This document shows, piece after piece, positions 1 to 7,239 of a DNA stretch of 20,013 nt. The stretch comes from Treponema sp. UBA7590 (GTDB lineage Bacteria > Spirochaetota > Spirochaetia > Treponematales > Treponemataceae). The translations under genes were made by a program, and so were the position numbers. The stretch spans positions 1 through 20,013 of the forward strand of contig DLKK01000070.1 in the NCBI GenBank assembly GCA_002478955.1, in the 5' to 3' direction. The notes beneath the pieces are model-generated. The model was not told the origin of the DNA and searched no databases. It worked only from the letters and a program-made list of their open reading frames with translations. Every line of letters begins with the position of its first letter. The stretch's first letter is position 1.

Positions 1-21
1 GCGCAGTCCGATACCTTGTTA

Positions 22-70
22 CGCTCCGCATGACGAATTGACGCGCTTTTTCTGGTAGCAGATTCAATTT
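22..70 (+). repeat. Degenerate repeat, inverted partner at right window end
   Basis: The order CGCTCCG (22-28), TTG, CGC, TTTTTCT, GCA, ATTCAATTT (62-70) recurs with nearly the same spacing on the minus strand at 19954-20003. The two anchor heptamers are 40 nt apart here and 43 nt apart there. Identity between the anchors is only moderate, so this may be an old copy of an intergenic repeat. The rest of bases 1-140 shows no convincing gene. Confidence 0.35.
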
Positions 71-140
71 TTATGTTGAATTTACAAAACTCGACATTCG
101 GGCTTTATAATTCTCTTTTGCCAGTACCGAGGCTTTTTGC

Positions 141-168
141 TTGACAAATTCTCTTATTCTGTTAGACT
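141..168 (+). promoter_or_regulatory. Sigma70-type promoter for the fab operon
   Basis: A perfect TTGACA -35 box (141-146) is followed after 16 nt by TAGACT (163-168), which matches 4 of 6 bases of the -10 consensus. Transcription would start near 175, giving a leader of about 50 nt before fabD. The leader carries a Shine-Dalgarno sequence, GAGGT at 216-220, 4 nt before the ATG. Confidence 0.6.
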
Positions 169-176
169 AAACAGCG

Positions 177-201
177 ATGACAAAAAATAAAAAAATGTCA
201 T
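177..201. promoter_or_regulatory. Palindrome in the fab leader, possible operator
   Basis: ATGACA (177-182) and TGTCAT (196-201) form perfect 6-base inverted arms around a 13-nt, almost pure-A spacer. It lies just after the predicted transcription start and before the fabD SD. It could be an operator for a fatty-acid regulator. An RNA hairpin is less likely because the arms are short and the loop is large. No regulator can be named from the sequence. Confidence 0.35.
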
Positions 202-224
202 TTTGAAAAATTAATGAGGTAATT

Positions 225-1175
225 ATGTCTAAGAAATTTGCATTTTTATTTCCTGGCCAGGGTGCGCAGGAACCTGGAATGTTAAAGGATGTTTGCGAAG
301 CTTTTCCAGAAGCGCGCAAGGTTGTTGATGAAGTTTCAAGAATAACTGGCGTTGATATGCCGCGCCTTATGTGGGAATCAGAAAAAGAAGTTCTTAGCCG
401 CTCAGATAATAGTCAGCTTGCAATCACAACTGCTTCTTTGGCAACAATGAAAGTTCTTGAAGGAAAAGGAATTGTTCCTTCTGCTTCCATGGGATTTTCT
501 CTTGGTGAATTTCCTGCTTTGTATGCTGCTGGTGTTTTTTCTTTTGAAGATGTTATAAAAGTAGTTCAGAAACGTGGTCAGATTATGCAGAAAGTTTGTG
601 ACGAGATTGCTGCTGAAAACGCCGGTCATGCGCCTGGAATGACAGCTGTAATCGGGCTTTCTCCAGAAAAAGTTGAAGAAATTGCTTCTGGAATCAAAGA
701 CGCTTACGCAGCAAACTTGAATAGTTCAGTTCAGACTGTAGTTTCTGGAACATTTGACGCTTTGACAGAAGTTGAGGCAAAAGCAAAAGAAGCTGGTGCT
801 CGCCGTGCCCTTCGTCTTGCTGTTGCAGGTCCGTTCCATTCACCGCTTATGCAGAAAGCCGCAGATGAATTTGAAAAAGCGATTGCAGATGTTACATTCA
901 ATGATCCAAAAATTGAACTTTTCAGCAATGTTACAGGTAAAAAAGTGACAAGCGGCGCAGAAATCAAGAAAAATGCGGTTCTTCATCTTACAAATCCGGT
1001 TCGATGGACTTCAGAGGAAGCCGTTCTTGCTTCTATTTTGACGGACGACTGGCAGATTCTTGAAGTTGGGCCTGGAAAAGTTCTTTCTGGACTTTGGGCT
1101 AAGACTGAATTCGGTGAAAAATTTAAAGTTCCTTCTATTAATACTGTTGATTCAATCAACGGATTGAGTTTGTAA
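225..1175 (+). CDS. fabD: Malonyl-CoA:ACP transacylase FabD
   Basis: Transfers malonyl from CoA to acyl carrier protein, supplying the elongation substrate for type II fatty-acid synthesis in the cytoplasm. The 316-residue length is usual for FabD. The N-terminal FPGQGAQ motif is at 9-15, the nucleophile elbow at 90-95 with Ser92, the malonyl-binding Arg117 in QKRG, and the catalytic His205 in GPFHSPLM. Oddly, the elbow reads GFSLGE instead of the usual GHSLGE, so the conserved His before the serine is Phe. The ATG at 225 is preceded by GAGGT. It is the first gene of a tight fab operon, with fabG beginning 17 nt after its stop. No acpP or fabH lies in the window. Confidence 0.95.
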   Translation: MSKKFAFLFPGQGAQEPGMLKDVCEAFPEARKVVDEVSRITGVDMPRLMWESEKEVLSRSDNSQLAITTASLATMKVLEGKGIVPSASMGFSLGEFPALYAAGVFSFEDVIKVVQKRGQIMQKVCDEIAAENAGHAPGMTAVIGLSPEKVEEIASGIKDAYAANLNSSVQTVVSGTFDALTEVEAKAKEAGARRALRLAVAGPFHSPLMQKAADEFEKAIADVTFNDPKIELFSNVTGKKVTSGAEIKKNAVLHLTNPVRWTSEEAVLASILTDDWQILEVGPGKVLSGLWAKTEFGEKFKVPSINTVDSINGLSL

Positions 1176-1192
1176 ATTCTGGAGTTTTATTG

Positions 1193-1933
1193 ATGTTAAA
1201 AGGAAAAAAAGCTCTTGTTACTGGTTCTAGCCGTGGAATTGGTCGCAAAATTGTAGAAACTTTTTTGGCTAACGGTGCGGAAGTCTGGGGATTATGCTCA
1301 AAGCCTTCTGCGGCAAAAACTGAACTTGAATCATTTGCAAAAGAAAATGGAACTGTTTTTCATGAGATTTGTGCAAATGTTGGTGATGCGGCGGTTCTTT
1401 CAGAAGTTGTAAAGGCTGCTCTTGCCGAAGCTGGAAATTTTGATGTTCTTGTGAACAATGCTGGAATTACGCGCGACGGACTTTCTTTCAGGATGAAAAT
1501 GGAAGACTGGCAGAATGTTTTGAATGTGAATCTTACAGGAACTTTTGTTGTTACCCAGATTGTTTCTAATGCAATGTTGCGCGCACGTGCTGGTTCTATT
1601 ATCAACATGAGCTCGATTGTTGGAATTCATGGTCAGGGTGGTCAGGTGAATTATGCGGCTTCTAAAGGTGGCTTGATTGCGTACAGCAAATCACTTGCAA
1701 AAGAGGTTGGCGCTCGTGGAATCCGCGTAAACTGCATTGCTCCTGGTTTTATTGAAACTGATATGACAGCTGTTTTGAATGAAGACTTGAAAAAATCGAT
1801 GATTGATTCAGTTCCATTAAAACGCGCTGGAAAACCAGAAGATATTGCGAATGCAGCTTTGTTCCTTGCAAGCGATTTGTCTACCTATATAACAGGACAG
1901 GTTCTCGGTATAGACGGTGGTATGGGTTGTTAA
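1193..1933 (+). CDS. fabG: 3-oxoacyl-ACP reductase FabG
   Basis: NADPH-dependent reduction of 3-oxoacyl-ACP to 3-hydroxyacyl-ACP, the first reductive step of each elongation cycle. A classical short-chain dehydrogenase of 246 residues. The cofactor motif TGSSRGIG is at 10-17, NNAG at 88-91, and the catalytic Ser141, Tyr154 and Lys158 sit in the usual SSIVG and YAASK contexts. I chose ATG 1193 because GGAG at 1181-1184 is 8 nt away; an in-frame TTG at 1190 is a less likely start. The position between fabD and fabF supports FabG over another SDR. acpP, often found between fabG and fabF, is absent: only 35 nt separate this stop from the fabF start. Confidence 0.94.
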   Translation: MLKGKKALVTGSSRGIGRKIVETFLANGAEVWGLCSKPSAAKTELESFAKENGTVFHEICANVGDAAVLSEVVKAALAEAGNFDVLVNNAGITRDGLSFRMKMEDWQNVLNVNLTGTFVVTQIVSNAMLRARAGSIINMSSIVGIHGQGGQVNYAASKGGLIAYSKSLAKEVGARGIRVNCIAPGFIETDMTAVLNEDLKKSMIDSVPLKRAGKPEDIANAALFLASDLSTYITGQVLGIDGGMGC

Positions 1934-1968
1934 GGTATAAAAAATAAAATTAAAATTAAGGAAATTAT

Positions 1969-3222
1969 ATGGAAAAAAGACGAGTTGTAATTACAGGTTT
2001 GGGAGCGATTACTCCACTTGGAAATAGTGTTGCTGAATTTTGGAGCGGAATAAAGGCTGGAAAGAGCGGAATTGGTCCGATTACTCATTTTGACGCTTCT
2101 ATAAACAAGGTTCACTATGCGGCTGAAGTAAAAAACTTTAATCCTGGTGATTATATGGATCCAAAAGAAGCTAGAAAAATGGCTCGCTTTTCGCAGTATG
2201 CGGTTGCGGCTGCCAAACAGGCTTTGGAAGATTCAAATTTGATGGGAAATGCTGAAGTTCTTGATGAAACTGGTTGTATTCTTGGCGTTGGAATCGGTGG
2301 TTTTGAAGTAACAGAGGCTTCTGCGAAAGGTTATTTTAATTCTGGATGCACAAAAACTGCTCCAATGACAATCCCGGAACTTATTCCTAACGAAGCTGGC
2401 GGAAATATTGCAATGCAGTTTGGTTGCCACGGTCCGGTTCAGGCTGTTTCTACTGCTTGTTCTTCTGGAACTGACGCAATGGGTGTTGCTTTTGATATGG
2501 TTCGTTCTGGTCGTCTTGACGTTTGTCTTACTGGCGGTGCGGAATCTACAATCAATGGTTATGCGATTGTTGCTTTTGAAGTTCTGCACGCTCTTTCTAC
2601 AGGTTTTGATGATGATCCAACAAAGGCTAGCCGTCCTTTTGACAAGAAAAGAAATGGTTTTGTAATGGGCGAAGGTGCCGGTGTTCTTGTTTTTGAGGAA
2701 TATGAGCATGCAAAGGCTCGTGGCGCAAAGATTTATGCGGAAGTTGCGGGTTATGGTTCTTCTTGCGATGGTTACCATCTTACTTCACCAAATCCTGATG
2801 GAATTTGTGGTTCTAAATGTATGACACGCGCTTTGAAGGACGCTGGAATGGATCCTTCTGAGATTCAGTATTACAATGCGCACGGAACTTCTACTCATAT
2901 CAATGATCCTTCTGAGACAAATATGATTAAGATTGCGTTTGGTGAAGAAAATGCGCGCAAACTTAAGATTTCTTCTACAAAATCAATGCATGGTCATTGT
3001 CTTGGTGCGACTGGCGCAATTGAAGCTATTGCTTGTATCAATGCGATTAATGACAGTTTTGTTCCTCCTACAATCAACCTTGAAGAGCAGGATGTTGAGG
3101 GCGGTTGTGATCTTGATTACGTTCCGAACAAAGGTATTGAAATGAATGTTGATGCAGCTATGAGCGCAACTTTTGGTTTTGGCGGTCATAACGGCGCAAT
3201 CATTTTGAAGAAGGTAAAATAA
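1969..3222 (+). CDS. fabF: 3-oxoacyl-ACP synthase II FabF
   Basis: Condenses malonyl-ACP with acyl-ACP, the chain-elongating step of type II fatty-acid synthesis. At 417 residues it has the normal KAS I/II length. The catalytic Cys164 lies in STACSSG, His305 in NAHGTST and His343 in KSMHGHCLGATG, giving the Cys-His-His triad of condensing enzymes rather than the Cys-His-Asn of FabH. Lys338 and the glycine-rich C-terminal FGFGGHNG are also present. An AAGGA Shine-Dalgarno precedes the ATG. The fabZ start follows after only 2 nt, so the two are probably translationally coupled. FabF and FabB are hard to separate by sequence; FabF is preferred from the operon and the family pattern. Confidence 0.93.
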   Translation: MEKRRVVITGLGAITPLGNSVAEFWSGIKAGKSGIGPITHFDASINKVHYAAEVKNFNPGDYMDPKEARKMARFSQYAVAAAKQALEDSNLMGNAEVLDETGCILGVGIGGFEVTEASAKGYFNSGCTKTAPMTIPELIPNEAGGNIAMQFGCHGPVQAVSTACSSGTDAMGVAFDMVRSGRLDVCLTGGAESTINGYAIVAFEVLHALSTGFDDDPTKASRPFDKKRNGFVMGEGAGVLVFEEYEHAKARGAKIYAEVAGYGSSCDGYHLTSPNPDGICGSKCMTRALKDAGMDPSEIQYYNAHGTSTHINDPSETNMIKIAFGEENARKLKISSTKSMHGHCLGATGAIEAIACINAINDSFVPPTINLEEQDVEGGCDLDYVPNKGIEMNVDAAMSATFGFGGHNGAIILKKVK

Positions 3223-3224
3223 TT

Positions 3225-3656
3225 ATGGCTTTGACCACTGATATAAAATCTTTGTTGCCGCACCGTGAGCCTTTTTTGTTTGTTGACGCAATTTTGAGCG
3301 CAGATGAAAAAGGGGCTGTTTGCGAGCATACTTTTACTGAGAATGAATTTTTCTTTAAAGGGCATTTTCCGGAATATCCTGTTGTTCCTGGGGTTATTCT
3401 TTGTGAGACAATGGCTCAGGCAGGTGGCGCGGCTTTGCGTTATCAGGGAATTGTTCCTGGAAACAGCTTGTTCTTTTTTGCGACTTTGGACAAAGTAAAG
3501 TTCAGAAATCAGGTTCGCCCTGGTGACAAGGCGCGTATGGAAATCACATATTTGCGCACAAGTCCAAAAATGATAAAGCAGGCCGGAAAACTTTATGTTG
3601 GCGACACTCTCTGCTGTGAAGCCGAGTGGATGTGCTTAGTTGGATCGGCACAATAG
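3225..3656 (+). CDS. fabZ: 3-hydroxyacyl-ACP dehydratase FabZ
   Basis: Dehydrates 3-hydroxyacyl-ACP to trans-2-enoyl-ACP. The hot-dog fold protein of 143 residues shows LPHREPFLFVD at 11-21, GHFP at 46-49 with catalytic His47, and Glu61 in the central-helix motif GVILCETMAQAGG. AAGAAGG before the ATG serves as SD. It is the last gene of the operon; no enoyl reductase (fabI, fabK or fabV) follows. The final codons lie inside a 23-base sequence that is repeated exactly 82 nt downstream, and the stop codon sits in the loop of a small hairpin. Confidence 0.94.
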   Translation: MALTTDIKSLLPHREPFLFVDAILSADEKGAVCEHTFTENEFFFKGHFPEYPVVPGVILCETMAQAGGAALRYQGIVPGNSLFFFATLDKVKFRNQVRPGDKARMEITYLRTSPKMIKQAGKLYVGDTLCCEAEWMCLVGSAQ

Positions 3657-3732
3657 TGCCGTCTAACGGAGTTAAATAATTTCCTTGCACAACCCGGCAA
3701 CTTGTTGCCGGATGTGCTTAGTTGGATCGGCA
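3628..3732 (+). repeat. 23-base direct repeat framing stem-loops at the fabZ 3' end
   Basis: The 23 bases at 3628-3650 recur exactly at 3710-3732. The first copy is coding (FabZ residues up to SA near the C-terminus); the second is not. CGGCAC (3646-3651) pairs with GTGCCG (3656-3661) around the fabZ stop. The same 3657-3661 bases can instead pair with CGGCA of the second copy (3728-3732). That outer stem continues as TCTAAC (3662-3667) with GTTGGA (3721-3726), leaving one bulged T. This gives two mutually exclusive folds. Confidence 0.75.
3687..3717 (+). other. Strong stem-loop downstream of fabZ
   Basis: CCGGCAA (3694-3700) and TTGCCGG (3705-3711) form a perfect 7-bp stem with a CTTG loop. 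It is extended, across a small internal loop, by GCACA (3687-3691) pairing with TGTGC (3713-3717). No U-tract follows, so it is not a simple intrinsic terminator. It may stabilise the mRNA 3' end or be part of a recombination-site-like structure. Confidence 0.7.
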
Positions 3733-3754
3733 AACTAGCAGGAATTGCTGGGGA

Positions 3755-3790
3755 GGGCGGAGACGCGAACGTGGTTGTCCGCCCTTTTTT
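3755..3790 (+). terminator. Rho-independent terminator of the fab operon
   Basis: GGGCGGA (3755-3761) pairs with TCCGCCC (3778-3784) and is followed directly by six T residues (3785-3790). The loop contains a nested ACG-CGAA-CGT mini-stem. It lies 3 nt from the end of convergent metA. On the minus strand no comparable T-run follows the stem, so it works mainly for the fab operon. Confidence 0.88.
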
Positions 3791-3792
3791 AT

Positions 3793-4713
3793 TTAACTTT
3801 CCAGGTTTTTCAGGTCGTATGGTGTTTCCTGGTAGACGTAATAGTTTATCCAGTTGCTGAAAAACAGGTGCGCGGTGCTTCGCCATGTTGAGATTGGAAA
3901 ATTTGTGCTGTCGTTGTCCTTGAAGTAGTGTTTTGGAAGTTCGATTGGCAGGTTTTTGTTTTTGTCGCGCCAATATTCGTTTGCCAATGTGTTTGTGTCG
4001 TATTCAAGGTGTCCGGTCATAAAGATTTCGCGGTCATTGTTTGATTTTATCAGTGTTACGCCGGCTTCCTGTGATTTTGCAAGTATTGTAAGTTCAGGAT
4101 GGGCTAGAATATCTTTTTCGTTTATGGTTGTGTGCCGACTCTGCGGAATCGGAAAAAGATCGTCCATTCCGCGTAAAAGCGAGTCATTTTTGGTTGTGCG
4201 TTCATTCAGAAAAATTCCGAACAGTTTTTGGTCAAGAGGAATTTTTGGGATATTGTGAATATGATAAAGTCCTGCGAATGCGCCCCAGCACAAATAAAGT
4301 GTTGAGAATACGTGTTTTTTTGCGTAATCCATTATTTTGCAGAGTTCATCCCAGTAGTCAACTTGCTCAAAGGGAAGCTGCTCGACTGGTGCGCCGGTTA
4401 TAATCATTCCGTCGTATTTATTCTTGAATATTTCGCTTGAGGGAATGTAGTATTTTTCAAGATATTCCTTGCCGGTGTGCTTGTATTTGTGGTTTTCCAT
4501 TCGGATAAGGGAAATTTCGATTTGAAGCGGAGTGTTGCCAAGAAGGCGCAAAAGCTGGACTTCTGTGACTTCCCGCGTTGGCATAAGGTTTACGATTGCG
4601 ACTTTTAGCGGGCGGATTTCCTGGGTTTCGGCGCGCTGTTCGGTCATTACAAATATATTTTCTTGTTCCAGCGTGTTTACGGCTGGCAAATCAGCATTAA
4701 TCTTAATTGGCAT
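3793..4713 (-). CDS. metA: Homoserine O-acyltransferase MetA (predicted acetyl-specific)
   Basis: Acylates L-homoserine, the first committed step of methionine synthesis in the cytoplasm. At 306 residues it is full length. The catalytic Cys142 is in LCWGAFAGLYH, with His235 and Glu237 in TGHLEYD, at the same numbering as E. coli MetA. Residue 111, in GAPVEQLPFE, is Glu. In this family Glu111 is associated with acetyl-CoA and Gly111 with succinyl-CoA, so acetyl transfer is predicted although the family is often labelled succinyltransferase. No SD is visible. TATTCT on the minus strand (4720-4725) lies 6 nt before the ATG, suggesting a leaderless mRNA. It is convergent with the fab operon and divergent from the hydrolase homologue. 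Confidence 0.93.
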   Translation of the reverse strand: MPIKINADLPAVNTLEQENIFVMTEQRAETQEIRPLKVAIVNLMPTREVTEVQLLRLLGNTPLQIEISLIRMENHKYKHTGKEYLEKYYIPSSEIFKNKYDGMIITGAPVEQLPFEQVDYWDELCKIMDYAKKHVFSTLYLCWGAFAGLYHIHNIPKIPLDQKLFGIFLNERTTKNDSLLRGMDDLFPIPQSRHTTINEKDILAHPELTILAKSQEAGVTLIKSNNDREIFMTGHLEYDTNTLANEYWRDKNKNLPIELPKHYFKDNDSTNFPISTWRSTAHLFFSNWINYYVYQETPYDLKNLES

Positions 4714-4719
4714 AATTAA

Positions 4720-4752
4720 AGAATAGCAAAAAAAATATTGATTTGCTATACT
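4720..4752. promoter_or_regulatory. Divergent metA/hydrolase promoters sharing a palindrome
   Basis: ATAGCAAA (4723-4730) and TTTGCTAT (4742-4749) are perfect 8-base inverted arms with an 11-nt spacer. Each arm overlaps one -10 hexamer: TATACT (4747-4752) reading right, 7 nt from the ATG at 4760, and TATTCT (4720-4725, minus) reading left, 6 nt from the metA ATG. A protein bound to the palindrome would cover both promoters. Because of the symmetry each promoter has TAGCAA 17 nt upstream of its -10, a poor -35 match. Confidence 0.55.
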
Positions 4753-4759
4753 TTTATTT

Positions 4760-5776
4760 ATGGCAGAAAGTGATAACAGAAAAGCGGCGTTAAAAAAATT
4801 AAGGCTTTTGTCTTACAGCTCAAAACTGAATATAAATTCTTTCAGGAAAAAGATTGAAGATGCTTTTTACTGTCCGATTCTTCCGAATCATGTTGAACGG
4901 CAGGAGCATAATTATGGCGGCGTGAATTGTGATGTTCTTTCGCCGGAACTTTATTCTTCTAAACGAGTTATGTTTTATATTCACGGCGGTTCGTTTGTTG
5001 GCGGCTCAAGGGCAAGCTACAGAAGTTTTTGTTCAATTTTGGCGAACCGGACTTTTAGCCGCGTTGTTGTGCCGGAATATCGCCTTGCTCCGACTTATGC
5101 TTTTCCTTCTGCCATAGAAGATATTCAGGCGGTTTTTCGCGCATTGTTCACAGAGGAGCAGATTGCGCGTTCGTTGGATTCTTCTGTTGATGAGGACGGA
5201 AACCGGCAGGAAGCTTTGCCAGAATTTATAATTACCGCGGATGGTGCAGGTGCTTCAATCGCGATGGCGTTGCTTTTAAATCTTCGTGAACGCTACAGAA
5301 ATTGCATCAAAAAAGTTGTGCTTCTTTCTCCGTGGTTAAATTTAAGTCCGAATTCACCTTTGTTTGAACAAAAAAAGGCGCAGGACGAGGTTATTTCAAA
5401 AGATGTGCTTAGGCAAAGTTCGGATGTTTACACGTATGCTTCGAATCTTGAAAATCCGCTTGTTTCGCCGTTGCTTGCTTCTCCTGAACAGTTTGTGGGT
5501 TTTCCTTCAACTTATATTCAGGTTGGTGAAAAGGAAATTCTTGCGGAAGATGCAAAAAAACTCGATTCAATTTTAAAAGGATGCGGCGTTGATTCCGAGG
5601 TGGAGATTTTTCCGGATATGATGCATTTGTTTCAGCTTGCGGAAGGTTATCTTGAGGCGAGCCATAGTGCGCTTTCTAAAATTGCCGACCAGATTACAGG
5701 GACTTCTGAAAATTCGGAACGTCAGACTTATGAGAACAAGCCTAAACTTGAACAGAGCTTGAAGGCGGAATCATGA
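4760..5776 (+). CDS. Alpha/beta-hydrolase fold protein, HSL family, nucleophile missing
   Basis: A 338-residue protein resembling the hormone-sensitive-lipase/acetyl-esterase family. The oxyanion motif HGGSFVGG is at 75-82, followed by EYRLAP at 106-111. The acid position is Glu259 (GEKEIL) and the base His289 (MHLF). The nucleophile elbow, normally GDSAGG, reads ADGAGA at 160-165, so the catalytic serine is Gly162. Esterase activity by the usual mechanism is therefore not expected; it may be a pseudoenzyme with a binding or scaffold role. No signal peptide is seen. The last 25 residues are polar and probably disordered. There is no SD, and a -10 box lies 7 nt upstream. Its stop overlaps the U32 start as ATGA. 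Confidence 0.82.
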   Translation: MAESDNRKAALKKLRLLSYSSKLNINSFRKKIEDAFYCPILPNHVERQEHNYGGVNCDVLSPELYSSKRVMFYIHGGSFVGGSRASYRSFCSILANRTFSRVVVPEYRLAPTYAFPSAIEDIQAVFRALFTEEQIARSLDSSVDEDGNRQEALPEFIITADGAGASIAMALLLNLRERYRNCIKKVVLLSPWLNLSPNSPLFEQKKAQDEVISKDVLRQSSDVYTYASNLENPLVSPLLASPEQFVGFPSTYIQVGEKEILAEDAKKLDSILKGCGVDSEVEIFPDMMHLFQLAEGYLEASHSALSKIADQITGTSENSERQTYENKPKLEQSLKAES

Positions 5777-7236
5777 TAGAATTACTTTCTCCTGCTGGAA
5801 ATGTTGAAAAACTTTACTATGCGTATGCGTATGGCGCTGATGCGGCTTATATCGGGCTGAAAAAATTTTCGCTCCGTGTAAAAGCTGACAATTTTTACGA
5901 GGATGAATACAAGAAAGTTATTGCGTTGAAGGAACAGTTTCCTGGGCGAAGGTTGCATTGTGCGCTGAATATTTCGTTCCACAACCGCGACATAGATAAT
6001 TTTTTGCAGAATATCGATTATTTCAAGGCTTATCCGATTGACGCGTTCATCGTGCAGGATATTGGAATTGTTCCGATTCTTCAGAAATATTTTCCTGATG
6101 TTGAATTGCACGTGAGCACTCAGGCTAGCTGCGTGAACCGCGAAGCTGTAAAAATGTATAAATCAATGGGTTTTAAGCGTGTTGTTCTTGGCCGCGAGGT
6201 TACTTTAAAGGAAATCCGCGAAATAAAAGATGCTGTTCCAGACATGGAGCTGGAAGCGTTTGCCCACGGCGCAATGTGTATTGCGTATGCCGGTCGTTGC
6301 CTTATGAGCGCGTATCTTACGGCAAGAAGTGCGCAGGCTGGGGCTTGCAGTCATACTTGCAGATGGAATTTTAAGCTTTTGTCAGAAGCGGACAAGGCGA
6401 AACAGCTTGCTGAGTCAGGTTTTCTTTCTCTTGAAGAAGAAAAACGCCCGGGCGAATATTTTCCGGTTTTTGAAGGCGATGATTTTACCGCAATTCTTTC
6501 CAGCAAAGATTTGCGCATGGTTGAACATCTTGATGACATGAAAAAAGCCGGAGTTGATTCAATAAAAATTGAAGGGCGAATGAAAAGCGTTTATTATGTT
6601 GCGCTTGTAACCCGTGCCTACAGAAAAGCTCTGGATGCTCTTGATGGAAAAATTTCTTCTGAAGAGGCGAAACCTTTTATCGATGAACTTGAAAATGTAA
6701 GCCACCGCGAAAGTGGAACTGGTTTTTACTATAATTCTGCGGATGCAAATAAAACTGTAAGCGGAGCGACCGACAGCCGTTATATTCTTGCCGCTGAAAT
6801 CGGAGAGGAACTTTCTGCGGATGAAGCTGAGAAAATTTTTGTCGCGGGAAAAGATTTTAAAGCCCAAAAGCAAAAAGAACTTGATGAAATGCATCCTAAG
6901 GCGCGCGCGGCTCGGCTGAAAGACTATGAAATTCATCCTGAAAAAAATCCGGGAATCGCTGAGCAAAAAAATGGCTGGCATATTTACAAAATGCTTCCAT
7001 TGAATATGATAAAATCTGGTGAAAAGATCGAGTTTGTTGCGCCGGACATTGTTGCAAAAAAAGCTGAAAATAATGAATGGTGTCTGATTGATCCGGATTC
7101 TGGAACTTTGCGGGCTTGGGTTTGCGATGGACACAATTGCGTTCTTTACACAAAAATTCCGCTTCAGGCTGGTGCGTTGATAAGAATTGAAGATCCAGAT
7201 TATGTTCCGGGAAAAATCCGTGATACAGGAAGATAA
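5773..7236 (+). CDS. Peptidase U32 family Fe-S protein, TrhP-like RNA hydroxylase
   Basis: A 487-residue U32 protein. The family signature is at 161-179, from Glu161 through AHGAMC to GRCLMS. Cys169, Cys176, Cys192 and Cys196 are the four expected [4Fe-4S] ligands, and KIEGRMKS lies further on. Despite the peptidase name, characterised members hydroxylate RNA: TrhP makes 5-hydroxyuridine at tRNA position 34, RlhA acts on 23S rRNA. The length and the opening LLSPAGNVEKL fit the TrhP side better than the longer RlhA, but the substrate is inferred. The C-terminal part (about 400-480) looks like the usual U32 beta domain. The start overlaps the upstream stop by 4 nt, indicating translational coupling. 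Confidence 0.9.
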   Translation: MIELLSPAGNVEKLYYAYAYGADAAYIGLKKFSLRVKADNFYEDEYKKVIALKEQFPGRRLHCALNISFHNRDIDNFLQNIDYFKAYPIDAFIVQDIGIVPILQKYFPDVELHVSTQASCVNREAVKMYKSMGFKRVVLGREVTLKEIREIKDAVPDMELEAFAHGAMCIAYAGRCLMSAYLTARSAQAGACSHTCRWNFKLLSEADKAKQLAESGFLSLEEEKRPGEYFPVFEGDDFTAILSSKDLRMVEHLDDMKKAGVDSIKIEGRMKSVYYVALVTRAYRKALDALDGKISSEEAKPFIDELENVSHRESGTGFYYNSADANKTVSGATDSRYILAAEIGEELSADEAEKIFVAGKDFKAQKQKELDEMHPKARAARLKDYEIHPEKNPGIAEQKNGWHIYKMLPLNMIKSGEKIEFVAPDIVAKKAENNEWCLIDPDSGTLRAWVCDGHNCVLYTKIPLQAGALIRIEDPDYVPGKIRDTGR

Positions 7237-7239
7237 ATT

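Noticed and set aside
2233..2778. 181-codon open frame antisense to fabF
   Set aside because: It overlaps the catalytic core of fabF, with low-complexity Thr/Ser/Asn content typical of a shadow frame.
3593..3973. Minus-strand open frame through the fabZ-metA gap
   Set aside because: It runs through the fab terminator, hairpins and the ends of two well-supported genes, with no ribosome-binding site or domain.
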